Positions 36,315-44,787 of a stretch of 55,195 bases of DNA are shown here, piece by piece. Under the pieces are notes generated by a model. That model saw nothing but the letters and a program-made list of their open reading frames with translations. It did no database searches and was not told where the DNA came from. The first letter of the stretch is position 1, and each line of letters opens with the position of its first letter. Both the position numbers and the translations under genes were made by a program. Origin of the DNA: CAISOG01 sp044375625 (lineage in GTDB: Bacteria; Pseudomonadota; Alphaproteobacteria; CAISOG01); assembly GCA_044375625.1 (NCBI GenBank), contig JBILMH010000007.1, forward strand, positions 1 through 55,195, read 5' to 3'.

Positions 36315-38351
36315 CTACTCCAGCTCGGGATGCAGTTGTTGATGCAATTGGCGAGCCAGGGTACGGCTGATGCCCTTGACTTGCGCCAAATCCTCAACCC
36401 CCGCCTGGGTTAACAGGCGCAGCGATCCAAAATGTTGCAGCAAGGCCTTGCGGCGGGCGGGGCCGATGCCCTTTAACTGATCCAGATGGGATCGCCTCGC
36501 GTTCAGCTGGCGGGCGGCGCGGTTGCCGGTAATGGCGAAACGATGGGCTTCATCCCGAATGCGTTGCAGGAAATAGCGCAGCGGATTGTCGTTGGCTTCT
36601 GCCAACATCACTTCATGGGTCTCGCCCGCTGCATTCTGCATAAAAAACCGCTCCAGCCCCTTGTCCCGCTCGGGCCCCTTGGCAATCGCAATCACCTGAA
36701 TCACCGTGCTAAGCCCCCATTCGGCCAGCACCGCCGTGGCCTCATGCAACTGCCCTTTACCGCCGTCAATCAGCCACAGCTGTGGCAGGTCGGCCAGATC
36801 AGCGGCATCGACTGTACCGTCCTCATTCCCTATCTTAGGAATTGCCCGCAACCGCCGCTGCAGGGTTGCCCGCATCATGGCGTAGTCGTCGCGGGTATCC
36901 GCCACCCGCCCCGTGTGGTTAAAACGGCGATAGGCCGTCTTTTGGAACCCTTCCACCCCGACCACGATCATCGCCCCTAAGGCCTGATCCCCCTGCAGGT
37001 GGCTGTTGTCATAGACCTCAACCCGGGTCAGCACGTGCGGCAGGCCGAACCGTTGTTGCAGCAGCAGCAGTTGCTCAGCGAAAACGCTATCCTCCTGCTG
37101 CTTACGCTGGTGCGCCTGGCGGGCGTTCAGCAGGGTTTGCGCCAGCAGGTCGGCCTTCGCCCCGCGCTGCGGTTGCATCAAGGCCACCTTATGCCCCGCT
37201 TGCATGCTCAACGCCTCGGCTACCAGCGTGGCATCCGCGGGCAGGGGGGTAATCAGGATTTGCGGCGGGGCTGGCCACTGCTCATAGAACTGCGCCAAAA
37301 AGCTGGCTAACAAGTCTGGCAGATCGACATCGGGGGGCTGGCGCAACAGATGGCTGCTGTTACCGACATGGCGGCCATGGCGAATAAAGAACAGCTGCAC
37401 CGCCGCCCATCCGCCCGCGCTATAGCCTGCCACCACATCGGCGTGATCCAACCCCGGCACATGCACACTCTGCTGGCTTTCTAGCCAGGAAATCGCCTTT
37501 AGCTGATCGCGCAGGGAAGCGGCCTGTTCATAGGCTTGTGCCTGGCTGGCCTGCTCCATTTCCTGCACCAGCCGTTCACGCAATTGGGCGCTGTCCCCAG
37601 TCAGAAATTGTTGCGCCTCTGTCACCTTGGCGGCGTAGTCATCCGAGCTAATATAGCCAACGCAGGGGGCGCTGCATCGTTTGATAAAATATTGCAAACA
37701 GGGGCGGCTGCGATTGGCAAAGACTGTATCGGCACAGGTTCGCAGGCCAAAAACCTTTTGAGTCGTCAGCATCGCCTGCTCAACGCTTTGAACGCTGGCA
37801 TAGGGGCCGATATAAATCCCCTTGCCTTCTTTCTTGCCGCGATATTTTTGCAGGCGGGGAAAGGCGTGATCGCCCGCCAACAAGATATAGGGATACATTT
37901 TGTCATCGCGCAGCACGATGTTAAAGCGGGGGCGCAGGGTTTTAATCAGGCTGGCCTCCAACAACAAAGCCTCGGTTTCTGAACGGGTGACGGTACAAGT
38001 CATGGCGGTGGTCAGCGATACCATCCGCTGCAACCGTTGAGGCAGGCGGGCTATCGCCGTGTAGCTAAGCACCCGTTTGGGTAGGTTGCGCGCCTTACCC
38101 ACATACAGCACTCCACCTTTGGCATCCAACATGCGATAGACCCCTGGCTGCTGCTCTAGGCTGGCGGCGAAACGGCGGATGACCTCCACCCCCGCCGTCA
38201 GGCTGGCCACGGCAATCACCCCACCCCCGCGCGGCTCAGGCGATGGGGATGCGGTATCCATGCTGGGATGATGCGTTGGCGGCGGCGTGGACAAGCGGTC
38301 TAACCTGTTGTTGATGATGGGTTTCACCAGTAAGGTAGCATGGCCAGCCAA
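36315..38351 (-). CDS. uvrC: UvrABC excinuclease subunit C
   Basis: UvrC makes both incisions in nucleotide excision repair. The 678-residue protein has a GIY-YIG nuclease domain (PGVYRMLDAKGGVLYVGKARNL, in two parts, about residue 70), a Cys-containing region RPCLQYFIKRCSAPCVGYIS (about 215), a UVR motif near 260, the RNase H-like nuclease domain (VEVYDNSHLQGDQALGAMIVV about 440; DGGKGQLHEA about 525) and a C-terminal helix-hairpin-helix pair. A second start at 38261 (MDTASP) would remove a 30-residue head that is poorly conserved in the family. Confidence 0.96.
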   Translation of the reverse strand: MAGHATLLVKPIINNRLDRLSTPPPTHHPSMDTASPSPEPRGGGVIAVASLTAGVEVIRRFAASLEQQPGVYRMLDAKGGVLYVGKARNLPKRVLSYTAIARLPQRLQRMVSLTTAMTCTVTRSETEALLLEASLIKTLRPRFNIVLRDDKMYPYILLAGDHAFPRLQKYRGKKEGKGIYIGPYASVQSVEQAMLTTQKVFGLRTCADTVFANRSRPCLQYFIKRCSAPCVGYISSDDYAAKVTEAQQFLTGDSAQLRERLVQEMEQASQAQAYEQAASLRDQLKAISWLESQQSVHVPGLDHADVVAGYSAGGWAAVQLFFIRHGRHVGNSSHLLRQPPDVDLPDLLASFLAQFYEQWPAPPQILITPLPADATLVAEALSMQAGHKVALMQPQRGAKADLLAQTLLNARQAHQRKQQEDSVFAEQLLLLQQRFGLPHVLTRVEVYDNSHLQGDQALGAMIVVGVEGFQKTAYRRFNHTGRVADTRDDYAMMRATLQRRLRAIPKIGNEDGTVDAADLADLPQLWLIDGGKGQLHEATAVLAEWGLSTVIQVIAIAKGPERDKGLERFFMQNAAGETHEVMLAEANDNPLRYFLQRIRDEAHRFAITGNRAARQLNARRSHLDQLKGIGPARRKALLQHFGSLRLLTQAGVEDLAQVKGISRTLARQLHQQLHPELE

Positions 38352-38373
38352 TGCTTCAACCGTCTTTCCGAGA

Positions 38374-38757
38374 TATCCACGAAATCTGTGGATAACATTG
38401 TGGGCAACTGTGGTATGGTGGGGGTGAACCCCCTATACAACAGGCACTTGGGGGCATCCTCCTGTATTAAAGGATGTTTTTGTAACGCATTGTTTTGCAA
38501 ATGGAAATTTTTTATTCGTTCCTATTGGCATCCCCTATTGACAAACTTTATGGGCTGGGGCAGGGCACTTATGCTATGGTTAACGCCATGTGCATAACTT
38601 TGGTTATTATCACAAAATCCGAATAGCCACACCAAAAGTCAGGCCAGTTGGCAAAGGCCAAGCCAGGAGGGTTTGGGGGTAAAACCTTGTCAATGCGCAT
38701 TTTCTTTGGTTAACTAAACCATGAAGATTTTTTCTTTCCACTGTATCCTATCCACAG
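38374..38757. other. Cluster of DnaA-box-like sites and AT-rich stretch (possible origin or DnaA-regulated promoter)
   Basis: This 370-base gap between divergent uvrC and the M23 gene holds a perfect DnaA box TTATCCACA (minus strand, 38395-38387) paired as an inverted repeat with TATCCAC at 38374-38380. TGTGCATAA at 38589-38597 has one mismatch and CTATCCACA at 38749-38757 (just inside the next gene) has one mismatch. An AT-rich stretch lies around 38470-38520. The rest of the gap shows no gene. The gene order does not match any origin neighbourhood I know. Confidence 0.4.
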
Positions 38758-39308
38758 GTAGGGTTTATAAGCCGCTTAGCCTTGCGCTGTTGCTGCTGGC
38801 AGTGTTGGTGGGGGGGTGTTCCCGCGCCGATGCCAATACCGAGCTGGATGTGCAGCTGCGCCCCGATGGATCGGTGGTTAGCAGCTGGCGCGATACATCC
38901 TTTCCGGTAGAAAATTTCAAAAGAATCAGCAGCGGTTTTGGCTGGCGCAACAGACCTGGCACGGGGCGGCGGCAGTTTCACAACGGCATTGATATCGCCG
39001 CGCCGCATGGTTCCTATGTGCGGGCGTGGGCGAATGGCCGCGTGACTGAGGTAGCCTATGATCGCGGCTGTGGCTGGCGGGTGGAGATTGCCAGCGGCGC
39101 ATGGGAACATACCTATTGCCACCTCAGCGGTATCGGCGTGCGGGCTGGCCAAGTTGTACGAGCGGGGCAGGTGATTGCCGCGGTGGGGGAAACGGGGCAT
39201 GCCACGGGGCCGCACCTGCACTGGACCCTGCGCTATAACAAACAGCTGATTGATCCCTCGGCGGTTATCTATGCCATGCGCGACTCCTGGAAAATGGCCA
39301 ATCGTTAA
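38721..39308 (+). CDS. M23-family peptidase, predicted lipoprotein
   Basis: The 195-residue protein has a signal peptide with a lipobox (LAVLVGGC, Cys about 33), so it is probably anchored in the outer membrane. The LytM domain shows the zinc ligands HNGIDIAAP (HxxxD, about 92) and HLHW (about 170), with HGSYVRAWANGRV and GQVIAAVGETGHATG in order. It should cut peptide cross-links in peptidoglycan or act as an activator. A TerB-like gene follows after 15 bases. Confidence 0.9.
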   Translation: MKIFSFHCILSTGRVYKPLSLALLLLAVLVGGCSRADANTELDVQLRPDGSVVSSWRDTSFPVENFKRISSGFGWRNRPGTGRRQFHNGIDIAAPHGSYVRAWANGRVTEVAYDRGCGWRVEIASGAWEHTYCHLSGIGVRAGQVVRAGQVIAAVGETGHATGPHLHWTLRYNKQLIDPSAVIYAMRDSWKMANR

Positions 39309-39323
39309 CATGGAGAAAATCAG

Positions 39324-40136
39324 ATGATTGATGCAATTGCCGAAGGTGCCGCCAGGCTGTTTGGTGCTGTCAGCGAAATTTTTGGCCGCATCGTTCCCCG
39401 CCGCAAAAAGCGCCGCTTTCGTTGGCTCATGATGGGCGGCATGCTTCGTAAAGTTATGGAGGGCAGCGATGGTGGGTATGGTGAGGCGGATTCCAGCGCC
39501 GCCTATAACGACACCGTCGCCATTGCCATCACCACCTATGCTGGTCGCCTGTGCCTGGCCGATGGTCATGCCGATGAGGAGGAGTTGGAGGCTTTTTCCA
39601 GCACCTTTAGCTTTCCGGGGCTGCCGCCCGAAGCGGTCAAAGACCTGCTGCGTGAGGCGGTCACCCTGGCTCCCGCTGGCGCTAATGCGGTGGTAACCCG
39701 TATCGTGGGTAAGGAGCTGGGTGAGGTGCGCGACCTGCCGAAAGCCATGAAGGAACGGGTGATGCTGGGGCTGCTGCGGGTGGCGGGTTGTGGCGGCATT
39801 AGCAAGGATGAATTTAATTATCTGCGCAAGGTTTCCATTGCCATCGACTTGCCCGTGTTGGAATTCCAAAAGCTGTATGATGAGTATATGGTGCATTTGG
39901 CGCCCCAACAAATGGTTGACGCCGCCCGCAAAAAAGGCACCCATGCCGCGGGCTTAAGCGCCGATATGACCGACCCGATGCAAAACGCCGCCAAGCCCAG
40001 TGATCGTCTGGCGGCCTTAGGCTATCAGCTACAAGATCTCTCCAAAGGTCATCAGGATGAGGGGCGCAGCGGTAACAGCCAACTTGACGCCGCTTTCCAA
40101 ACCCGTCGTCGTGGCGGAACCGGTAACAGCCGTTAA
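39324..40136 (+). CDS. TerB-like domain protein
   Basis: The 270-residue protein has a basic head (PRRKKRRFRWLMMGGMLRKVM, about residues 28-50; given as PRRKKRRFRWLMM), then a helical TerB-like domain (AYNDTVAIAITTYAGRLCLADGHADEEELEAF in parts, residues 60-170) like the N-terminal part of DjlA. The tail is Gly/Ser/Arg-rich and lacks a J domain. TerB domains bind metals or membranes in tellurite resistance and phage defence, but the role here is unknown. The preceding M23 gene is 15 bases upstream. Confidence 0.75.
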   Translation: MIDAIAEGAARLFGAVSEIFGRIVPRRKKRRFRWLMMGGMLRKVMEGSDGGYGEADSSAAYNDTVAIAITTYAGRLCLADGHADEEELEAFSSTFSFPGLPPEAVKDLLREAVTLAPAGANAVVTRIVGKELGEVRDLPKAMKERVMLGLLRVAGCGGISKDEFNYLRKVSIAIDLPVLEFQKLYDEYMVHLAPQQMVDAARKKGTHAAGLSADMTDPMQNAAKPSDRLAALGYQLQDLSKGHQDEGRSGNSQLDAAFQTRRRGGTGNSR

Positions 40137-40204
40137 ATTGACCTGCGCGCTATCAATTGCTTTTGCCCTCTTGGTTATCCCCAAATTATGGTTTATGGTG
40201 TCTT

Positions 40205-40280
40205 GCACCCGTAGCTCAGGGGATAGAGCGCTTCCCTCCGGAGGAAGAGGCCGGACGTTCGAATCGTCTCGGGTGCACCA
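40205..40280 (+). tRNA. tRNA-Arg (CCG)
   Basis: Acceptor GCACCCG/CGGGTGC, D-arm GCTC/GAGC, anticodon stem CTTCC/GGAAG with loop CTCCGGA (anticodon CCG), T-arm GGACG/CGTCT with loop TTCGAAT, and an encoded CCA. Length is 76 bases. Confidence 0.97.
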
Positions 40281-40473
40281 AATAGGTGACCTTCTATAGC
40301 TACGATTCGAACGATCTGTTTTATGGCTGGCCGTTGCCAGCGGGCGAATCGTCTAAGGTGCACCAAATAGGTGACCTTCTATAGCTACGATTCGAACGAG
40401 CTTTTTATGGCTGGCCGTTGCCAGCGGGCGATCTGTTTTATGGCTGGCCTTCGCCAGCGGGTCGGGTGCGCCA
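40261..40473 (+). repeat. Tandem copies of the tRNA-Arg 3' end with palindromic hairpins
   Basis: The tRNA 3' end and following bases (40261-40314) recur at 40346-40399 with two changes; 43 bases (40272-40314 and 40357-40399) are identical, and the spacing is 85 bases. A third degenerate piece (GGGTGCGCCAA) lies at 40463-40473. Between and after the copies are three hairpins: GCTGGCCGTTGCCAGC at 40326-40341 and 40410-40425, and GCTGGCCTTCGCCAGC at 40443-40458. Confidence 0.88.
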
Positions 40474-40525
40474 ATTCTCCCAAGACCTAGCCGCGCTAAT
40501 CATTTTCTATCGTAAAACACACAAA

Positions 40526-42064
40526 TCATAACGTACCCTCCGCCATTTTCTTCAGGCTGCTTTGCGCTTGATTGCGAATCGCCTGTTGCTTCTCGGGCGC
40601 GAACTTATCCCAGGTGGAAAACACATAAGGCATGCGCTGATTGCCACGAAATATGTCTTCGTGGCGCACTAAGAAATCCCAATAGAGTGCATTAAATGGG
40701 CAAGCTTTTTCGCCCGTCATCTCGTCGGGATCATACTGGCATTTCTCGCAATAATTGCTCATGCGGTGAATATATTTTCCGCTGGCAGCATAAGGCTTGC
40801 TGGCCACCACGCCGCCATCACCAAACAGCGCCATGCCCAGCGTATTGGGCATTTCCACCCATTCATACGCATCAGAATAGACCGCCAGATACCATGCTTG
40901 CACCGATTTCACATCCAACCCCGCAAGCAACGCAAAATTGCCAGTAATCATCAGGCGCTGAATATGGTGCGAATAGGCATGATCACGGGTATGGCGTACT
41001 GTTTCAGCAACGCAGAACATTTGCGTATGTGCGCCCCAGTAAAAATCGGGCAGCGGCCGTGTAGCATTTAGCGTATTGCGCTCGCCATATTCAGGCATGA
41101 AATGCCAATAAATGCCACGAATATATTCCCTCCAACCCAGAATCTGGCGAATGAAACCCTCAACAGCATTCAGTGGCGCTTTGCCTGCGCGATAGGCAGC
41201 CTCGGCCTTCTGGCATATCTCCAGCGGCAGAAGCAGCCCTGCATTGAGGTAGCTGGAGATGAGGGAATGATAAAGATACGGCTCACCCGCCACCATCGCA
41301 TCCTGATAATCGCCAAAATTTGGCAGCAGATGCTGGATGAAATGATTGAGCTCCATCAGCGCTTGGTTGCGCGTGACGGCATAATGAAAAGGCTCAACCG
41401 TACCAAAATGATGGCCGAAGCGCTCTTTTGCCAACACCAAGACTTCTTTTGTAATGGCTGATTTTTTGTGGCTAAGGCGTGGTGGCGATGTCATGCCAGC
41501 TTTTGGGGGTTTGCGGTTTTCTTTATCATAATTCCACTCACCACCAGTGGGTTTCCCGTCTGGCTCCATTAGGACAGAATATTTCTTGCGCATCTCGCGG
41601 TAAAAAAACTCCATGCGCAGTTGCTTTTTATCCTTAGCCCATAACGCAAATTCGGCGTGCGTGGAAAGGAAGCGTGTGTCCGGTAGAATTTCAACGGAAA
41701 TATCAAGCGAGCGCTGCCAATCTTTCATCATCTGTAGCACACGATATTCGCCAGGTTCGGTCACGACCATGGTTGATGATTTTAGTTCGTGAATCGCACG
41801 CTGAACCTCGCCCGTGAAGCTGCCAGTATTCTTTGCATCATCCAGCTTCACATAACGCACATGCACGCCTTGATCTTCAAGCTCAGCAGCGAAATGGCGC
41901 ATGGCAGAAAATAGGAAGGCAATCTTTTTTGGGTGATGCGGAACATAACTGGCTTCCTCCATTACCTCACACAGCATGACGACATCACACGCCTTATCTA
42001 TTCCTTGCAGTGCAGCGAGTGACCCAGAAAGCTGATCGGCCAGAATAAGGCGAAGTGCGGACAT
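40526..42064 (-). CDS. Iron-sulfur cryptochrome/photolyase-related protein (FeS-BCP, PhrB type)
   Basis: The 512-residue protein belongs to the bacterial FeS cryptochrome/(6-4) photolyase group (COG3046). It has an N-terminal photolyase-related Rossmann domain (LRLILADQLSGSLAAL) and a C-terminal FAD-binding helical domain with WREYIRGIYWHFMPEY (about 310) and WYLAVYSDAYEWVEMPNTLG (about 390). The conserved cluster ligands lie in CEKCQYDPDEMTGEKACPF (about 437-455) with one more Cys expected upstream. These enzymes repair (6-4) photoproducts or sense blue light. It is the last gene of a four-gene minus-strand block. Confidence 0.92.
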   Translation of the reverse strand: MSALRLILADQLSGSLAALQGIDKACDVVMLCEVMEEASYVPHHPKKIAFLFSAMRHFAAELEDQGVHVRYVKLDDAKNTGSFTGEVQRAIHELKSSTMVVTEPGEYRVLQMMKDWQRSLDISVEILPDTRFLSTHAEFALWAKDKKQLRMEFFYREMRKKYSVLMEPDGKPTGGEWNYDKENRKPPKAGMTSPPRLSHKKSAITKEVLVLAKERFGHHFGTVEPFHYAVTRNQALMELNHFIQHLLPNFGDYQDAMVAGEPYLYHSLISSYLNAGLLLPLEICQKAEAAYRAGKAPLNAVEGFIRQILGWREYIRGIYWHFMPEYGERNTLNATRPLPDFYWGAHTQMFCVAETVRHTRDHAYSHHIQRLMITGNFALLAGLDVKSVQAWYLAVYSDAYEWVEMPNTLGMALFGDGGVVASKPYAASGKYIHRMSNYCEKCQYDPDEMTGEKACPFNALYWDFLVRHEDIFRGNQRMPYVFSTWDKFAPEKQQAIRNQAQSSLKKMAEGTL

Positions 42065-42069
42065 TACAG

Positions 42070-42303
42070 TTATTCCGCCTCAAGACGCAGTAATTTGGAT
42101 CGTCTCTCATGTTTTGAACTACGACCCGATACACGCTTGCGCCAGAGCTTGAAGCTGTTGGCTTTGAGGGTTCCGCGCATGATTTTAATGACTTCTGCTT
42201 CTGATAAACCTCGTTCTTTTTTGATTTTATCAAACGACACATCATCCGCCCAAGCCATGCGGATAATATCGTTGATAAAGGCCTCTGTGCGTTCTGTTCT
42301 CAT
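42070..42303 (-). CDS. DUF2805/TIGR03643-family small protein
   Basis: The 77-residue protein (RTERTEAFINDIIRMAWADD, then FDKIKKERGLSEAEVIKIMR and a basic tail SGRSSKHERRSKLLR) matches TIGR03643. It has an HTH-like look with a basic end and may bind nucleic acid. The family is found mostly beside photolyase/cryptochrome genes. Its start overlaps the SDR stop (ATGA), and the FeS photolyase gene starts 5 bases after its stop. Confidence 0.85.
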   Translation of the reverse strand: MRTERTEAFINDIIRMAWADDVSFDKIKKERGLSEAEVIKIMRGTLKANSFKLWRKRVSGRSSKHERRSKLLRLEAE

Positions 42304-42998
42304 GCTTTCATCTTTGGCCTGACGCGTGAAAGCCCGCCATCTACCGCCAGCACTTGCCCTGTAATCCAGCTATTGGCGGGGTCGAGCAAAAACACAATCG
42401 CACGCGCCACGTCTTCGGGTTTGCCCAGCCGCCCCAGGGCGTGCATGGCCTCTGAGAATTTGCGCGACGTTTCGTTACCCGTAAGGGCTGCTGTGAGTGG
42501 CGTTTCGGTGAGCCCTGGCGCCACGGCATTGATACGCAGATTCTGCCCCGCATAGGTGGCTGCCGCTGAGAGTGTTAGTCCTAAAATGCCGGCCTTTGCA
42601 GCTGCAATCGCTTCATGATTCGCCAATCCTTCCATCGCCGCTGCCGATGATACAAGCACCACTGAGCCGCCCTTGGTCATGTGCTTGCCCGCCGCGCGAA
42701 CAGTAGCAAACGCCGTGGTGAGCGAGGCATCAATGACACTTTGATACTGGTCTTTGCTAGTATGATGCGCGGATTTTAGGAGCAGTGAACCGCTGCAATT
42801 CACCACACCATCCAGTTCGCCGGACTGTTTGAATACGGCATCTACCGCATCAAAATCGGTCGCATCCAGCACGGCATCGGGCGTGATTTTGCTGGTATCA
42901 CGCGCCGTGGTAAACACATCATGCCCCGCCGCTTTAAGCAGCGAAACTGTTGCCTGACCAATGCCACTGCTTGCGGCTATTACTAAAAAACGTGCCAT
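42300..42998 (-). CDS. Short-chain dehydrogenase/reductase-like protein with altered active site
   Basis: The 232-residue SDR-fold protein has a dinucleotide-binding loop VIAASSGIGQAT near the start and the catalytic-Ser segment VVLVSSAAAMEG (about 115). The usual YxxxK is replaced: the aligned segment NHEAIAAAKAG keeps the Lys but has Ile where Tyr should be. It ends with the SDR tail ITGQVLAVDGG. It is therefore unlikely to be a classical dehydrogenase. It lies between the photolyase genes and is probably cotranscribed with them. Confidence 0.85.
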   Translation of the reverse strand: MARFLVIAASSGIGQATVSLLKAAGHDVFTTARDTSKITPDAVLDATDFDAVDAVFKQSGELDGVVNCSGSLLLKSAHHTSKDQYQSVIDASLTTAFATVRAAGKHMTKGGSVVLVSSAAAMEGLANHEAIAAAKAGILGLTLSAAATYAGQNLRINAVAPGLTETPLTAALTGNETSRKFSEAMHALGRLGKPEDVARAIVFLLDPANSWITGQVLAVDGGLSRVRPKMKA

Positions 42999-43019
42999 AA
43001 CATTATTCCTTTTTTGTTG

Positions 43020-44537
43020 TTATACATCAAAACTAAGTTGCTGTATTTCTTTTTGCTTGCGCGATTTCCTGGGTGCGGGCGGTCGATTGCGACTTCCCAG
43101 CTTCTGATTCACGGCGCGTGATTCCTCTCTAAAACCTTCTGATTGCCAGCGCTTTGAAATTTCAGCTCTAGCATGTTTTGTGGCGGCCTCATACTCTACT
43201 ATGGGGCTGTGATAGTTTTGCGGCGGCACATCCATCCGCCACGGCTCGTGAATAAAACTATCCGACACCGTTTTCAGTTCAGGCACATAGCGGCGTATAA
43301 ATTTGCCTTGCGGGTCGTGATCGAGTGATTGCTTAATCGGGTTATACATCCGCACCGCGTTGATGCCCGTCACGCCCGATTGCATTTGAAACTGCGAATA
43401 GTGAATGCCTGGTTCATAGTCGGTAAAAAGTTGCGCAAGGAATGGTGCTGTCACCCGCCAGTCGAGCCATAAATGATAGCTAGCAAACGACACCAGCATA
43501 GCCCGCATACGAAACGTGATCCAACCGTTTTCATGCAATGACCGCATACACGCATCGACCAGCGGATAACCCGTATTGCCTGTTTTCCAAGCCTCAAAAA
43601 AATCTTCGCGGAAATGCGGCTCACGCATGCCTTCAAATGCGGGATGCATGCATTTGAATTCAATGTCTGGCTGCTGTTCCAGCTTTTGGATAAAATGACA
43701 ATGCCACGCCAGCCGAGAGAGAAACGCCGCGAGATTGCGTCTAAAAAATACCGCATCCGGATCACTATTTCCTGCAAGCGACCCAATTTTTGCCTTTGTC
43801 GCTTGCTTAACCTCGCGCACCGATAGCGTGCCAAATGTAATATGCGCACTTAAGCGAGAACAATGCCGCGCAGAAACTCCAGGCTTTGAGATGGTCTGCA
43901 TATAGCTACGGCCACGCTCTTTCACAAATGAATCCAGCGTTTTAATGCCTTCTTTGCGCCCCCCTGTTTGCACCGAACCGATAGAAGGCAAGCCAAACAT
44001 CGCGTGGTTTTTATCAGGCAGATCATGCGACTGTATATTCTCTATTGCGACAATCGATTGCGGTGCAGGTATGATAGGTGCACCCATGCGCTCATCACGC
44101 AGTTTTGCCCAACCGTCACGGCTTTTTAACCGCCGCACCACGCCGTTGGATGGCAGTTCACGCCAGATAATGCTATGAGCGCGACACCATTGCGCCACGG
44201 CTATATCGCGCCGATACGTCCAGCCATTGCCTGTTTCTTCATGTGACCAAAGCGTGAATGCGCCCAGCTCGTGGCGCAGTTTCTCCAGCACTTCGGTCGC
44301 TTCGCCGATGCGAATAACAAGTGGTGCGCCAAGTGCCGCCAAATTACGTTGCAAATCCAGCAGTGAATCATGAATAAAATGCCAGTGTCGGCGCGAACTA
44401 TCCGGCAATTTCCATAGCTCTGGTTCAATAATGTAAAGCGGCAGCACTCGCCCAGCCTGTGCGCTAGCTGTCAGCGGCGCGTGGTCACTTACCCGCAAAT
44501 CGCGCTTGAACCAAATGATATGTATGGAATTGGTCAT
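43020..44537 (-). CDS. Deoxyribodipyrimidine photolyase / cryptochrome
   Basis: The 505-residue protein has an antenna-binding domain (IIWFKRDLRVSDHAPLTASA near the start) and a FAD-binding domain with EAWKTGNTGYPLVDACMRSL (about 320), GWITFRMRAMLVSFASYHLW (about 345), the DWR segment and GVTGINAVRMYNPIKQS (about 395). These fit class I CPD photolyases, which use light to repair cyclobutane dimers. It is the first gene of the block; the start is at ATG 44537. Lower GC and a different codon style from the backbone suggest transfer. Confidence 0.9.
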   Translation of the reverse strand: MTNSIHIIWFKRDLRVSDHAPLTASAQAGRVLPLYIIEPELWKLPDSSRRHWHFIHDSLLDLQRNLAALGAPLVIRIGEATEVLEKLRHELGAFTLWSHEETGNGWTYRRDIAVAQWCRAHSIIWRELPSNGVVRRLKSRDGWAKLRDERMGAPIIPAPQSIVAIENIQSHDLPDKNHAMFGLPSIGSVQTGGRKEGIKTLDSFVKERGRSYMQTISKPGVSARHCSRLSAHITFGTLSVREVKQATKAKIGSLAGNSDPDAVFFRRNLAAFLSRLAWHCHFIQKLEQQPDIEFKCMHPAFEGMREPHFREDFFEAWKTGNTGYPLVDACMRSLHENGWITFRMRAMLVSFASYHLWLDWRVTAPFLAQLFTDYEPGIHYSQFQMQSGVTGINAVRMYNPIKQSLDHDPQGKFIRRYVPELKTVSDSFIHEPWRMDVPPQNYHSPIVEYEAATKHARAEISKRWQSEGFREESRAVNQKLGSRNRPPAPRKSRKQKEIQQLSFDV

Positions 44538-44787
44538 TTTGCTTTTACGTTTCCCTTTTCAGCTATAGCGCCAATCATAAGTTTTTTCATCAAGAATCAG
44601 TGATCCACGCTGGATATTACCCCATGGATTGAATAATTTCTTAGCTGCTTGAGGCAAGCTATTGAGGCATCAGATGGTACGCTGGAATCTGCACAGGAGG
44701 TTAAAAGCCGTTGTAAACTGCGTTTTTCAGTGCTAAATCCTAAAGCATCGAATCGGTAAGATCACGGAATCAGCAAAAAATCCCCCA

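Noticed and set aside
38748..39944. Minus-strand frame of 398 codons opposite the M23 and TerB genes
   Set aside because: Low-complexity shadow; both plus-strand genes have recognisable domains and proper starts.
40272..40458. CRISPR-like array behind tRNA-Arg
   Set aside because: Only two full repeats plus a decayed piece, the repeat contains the tRNA 3' end, and there are no unique spacers of regular length or cas genes.
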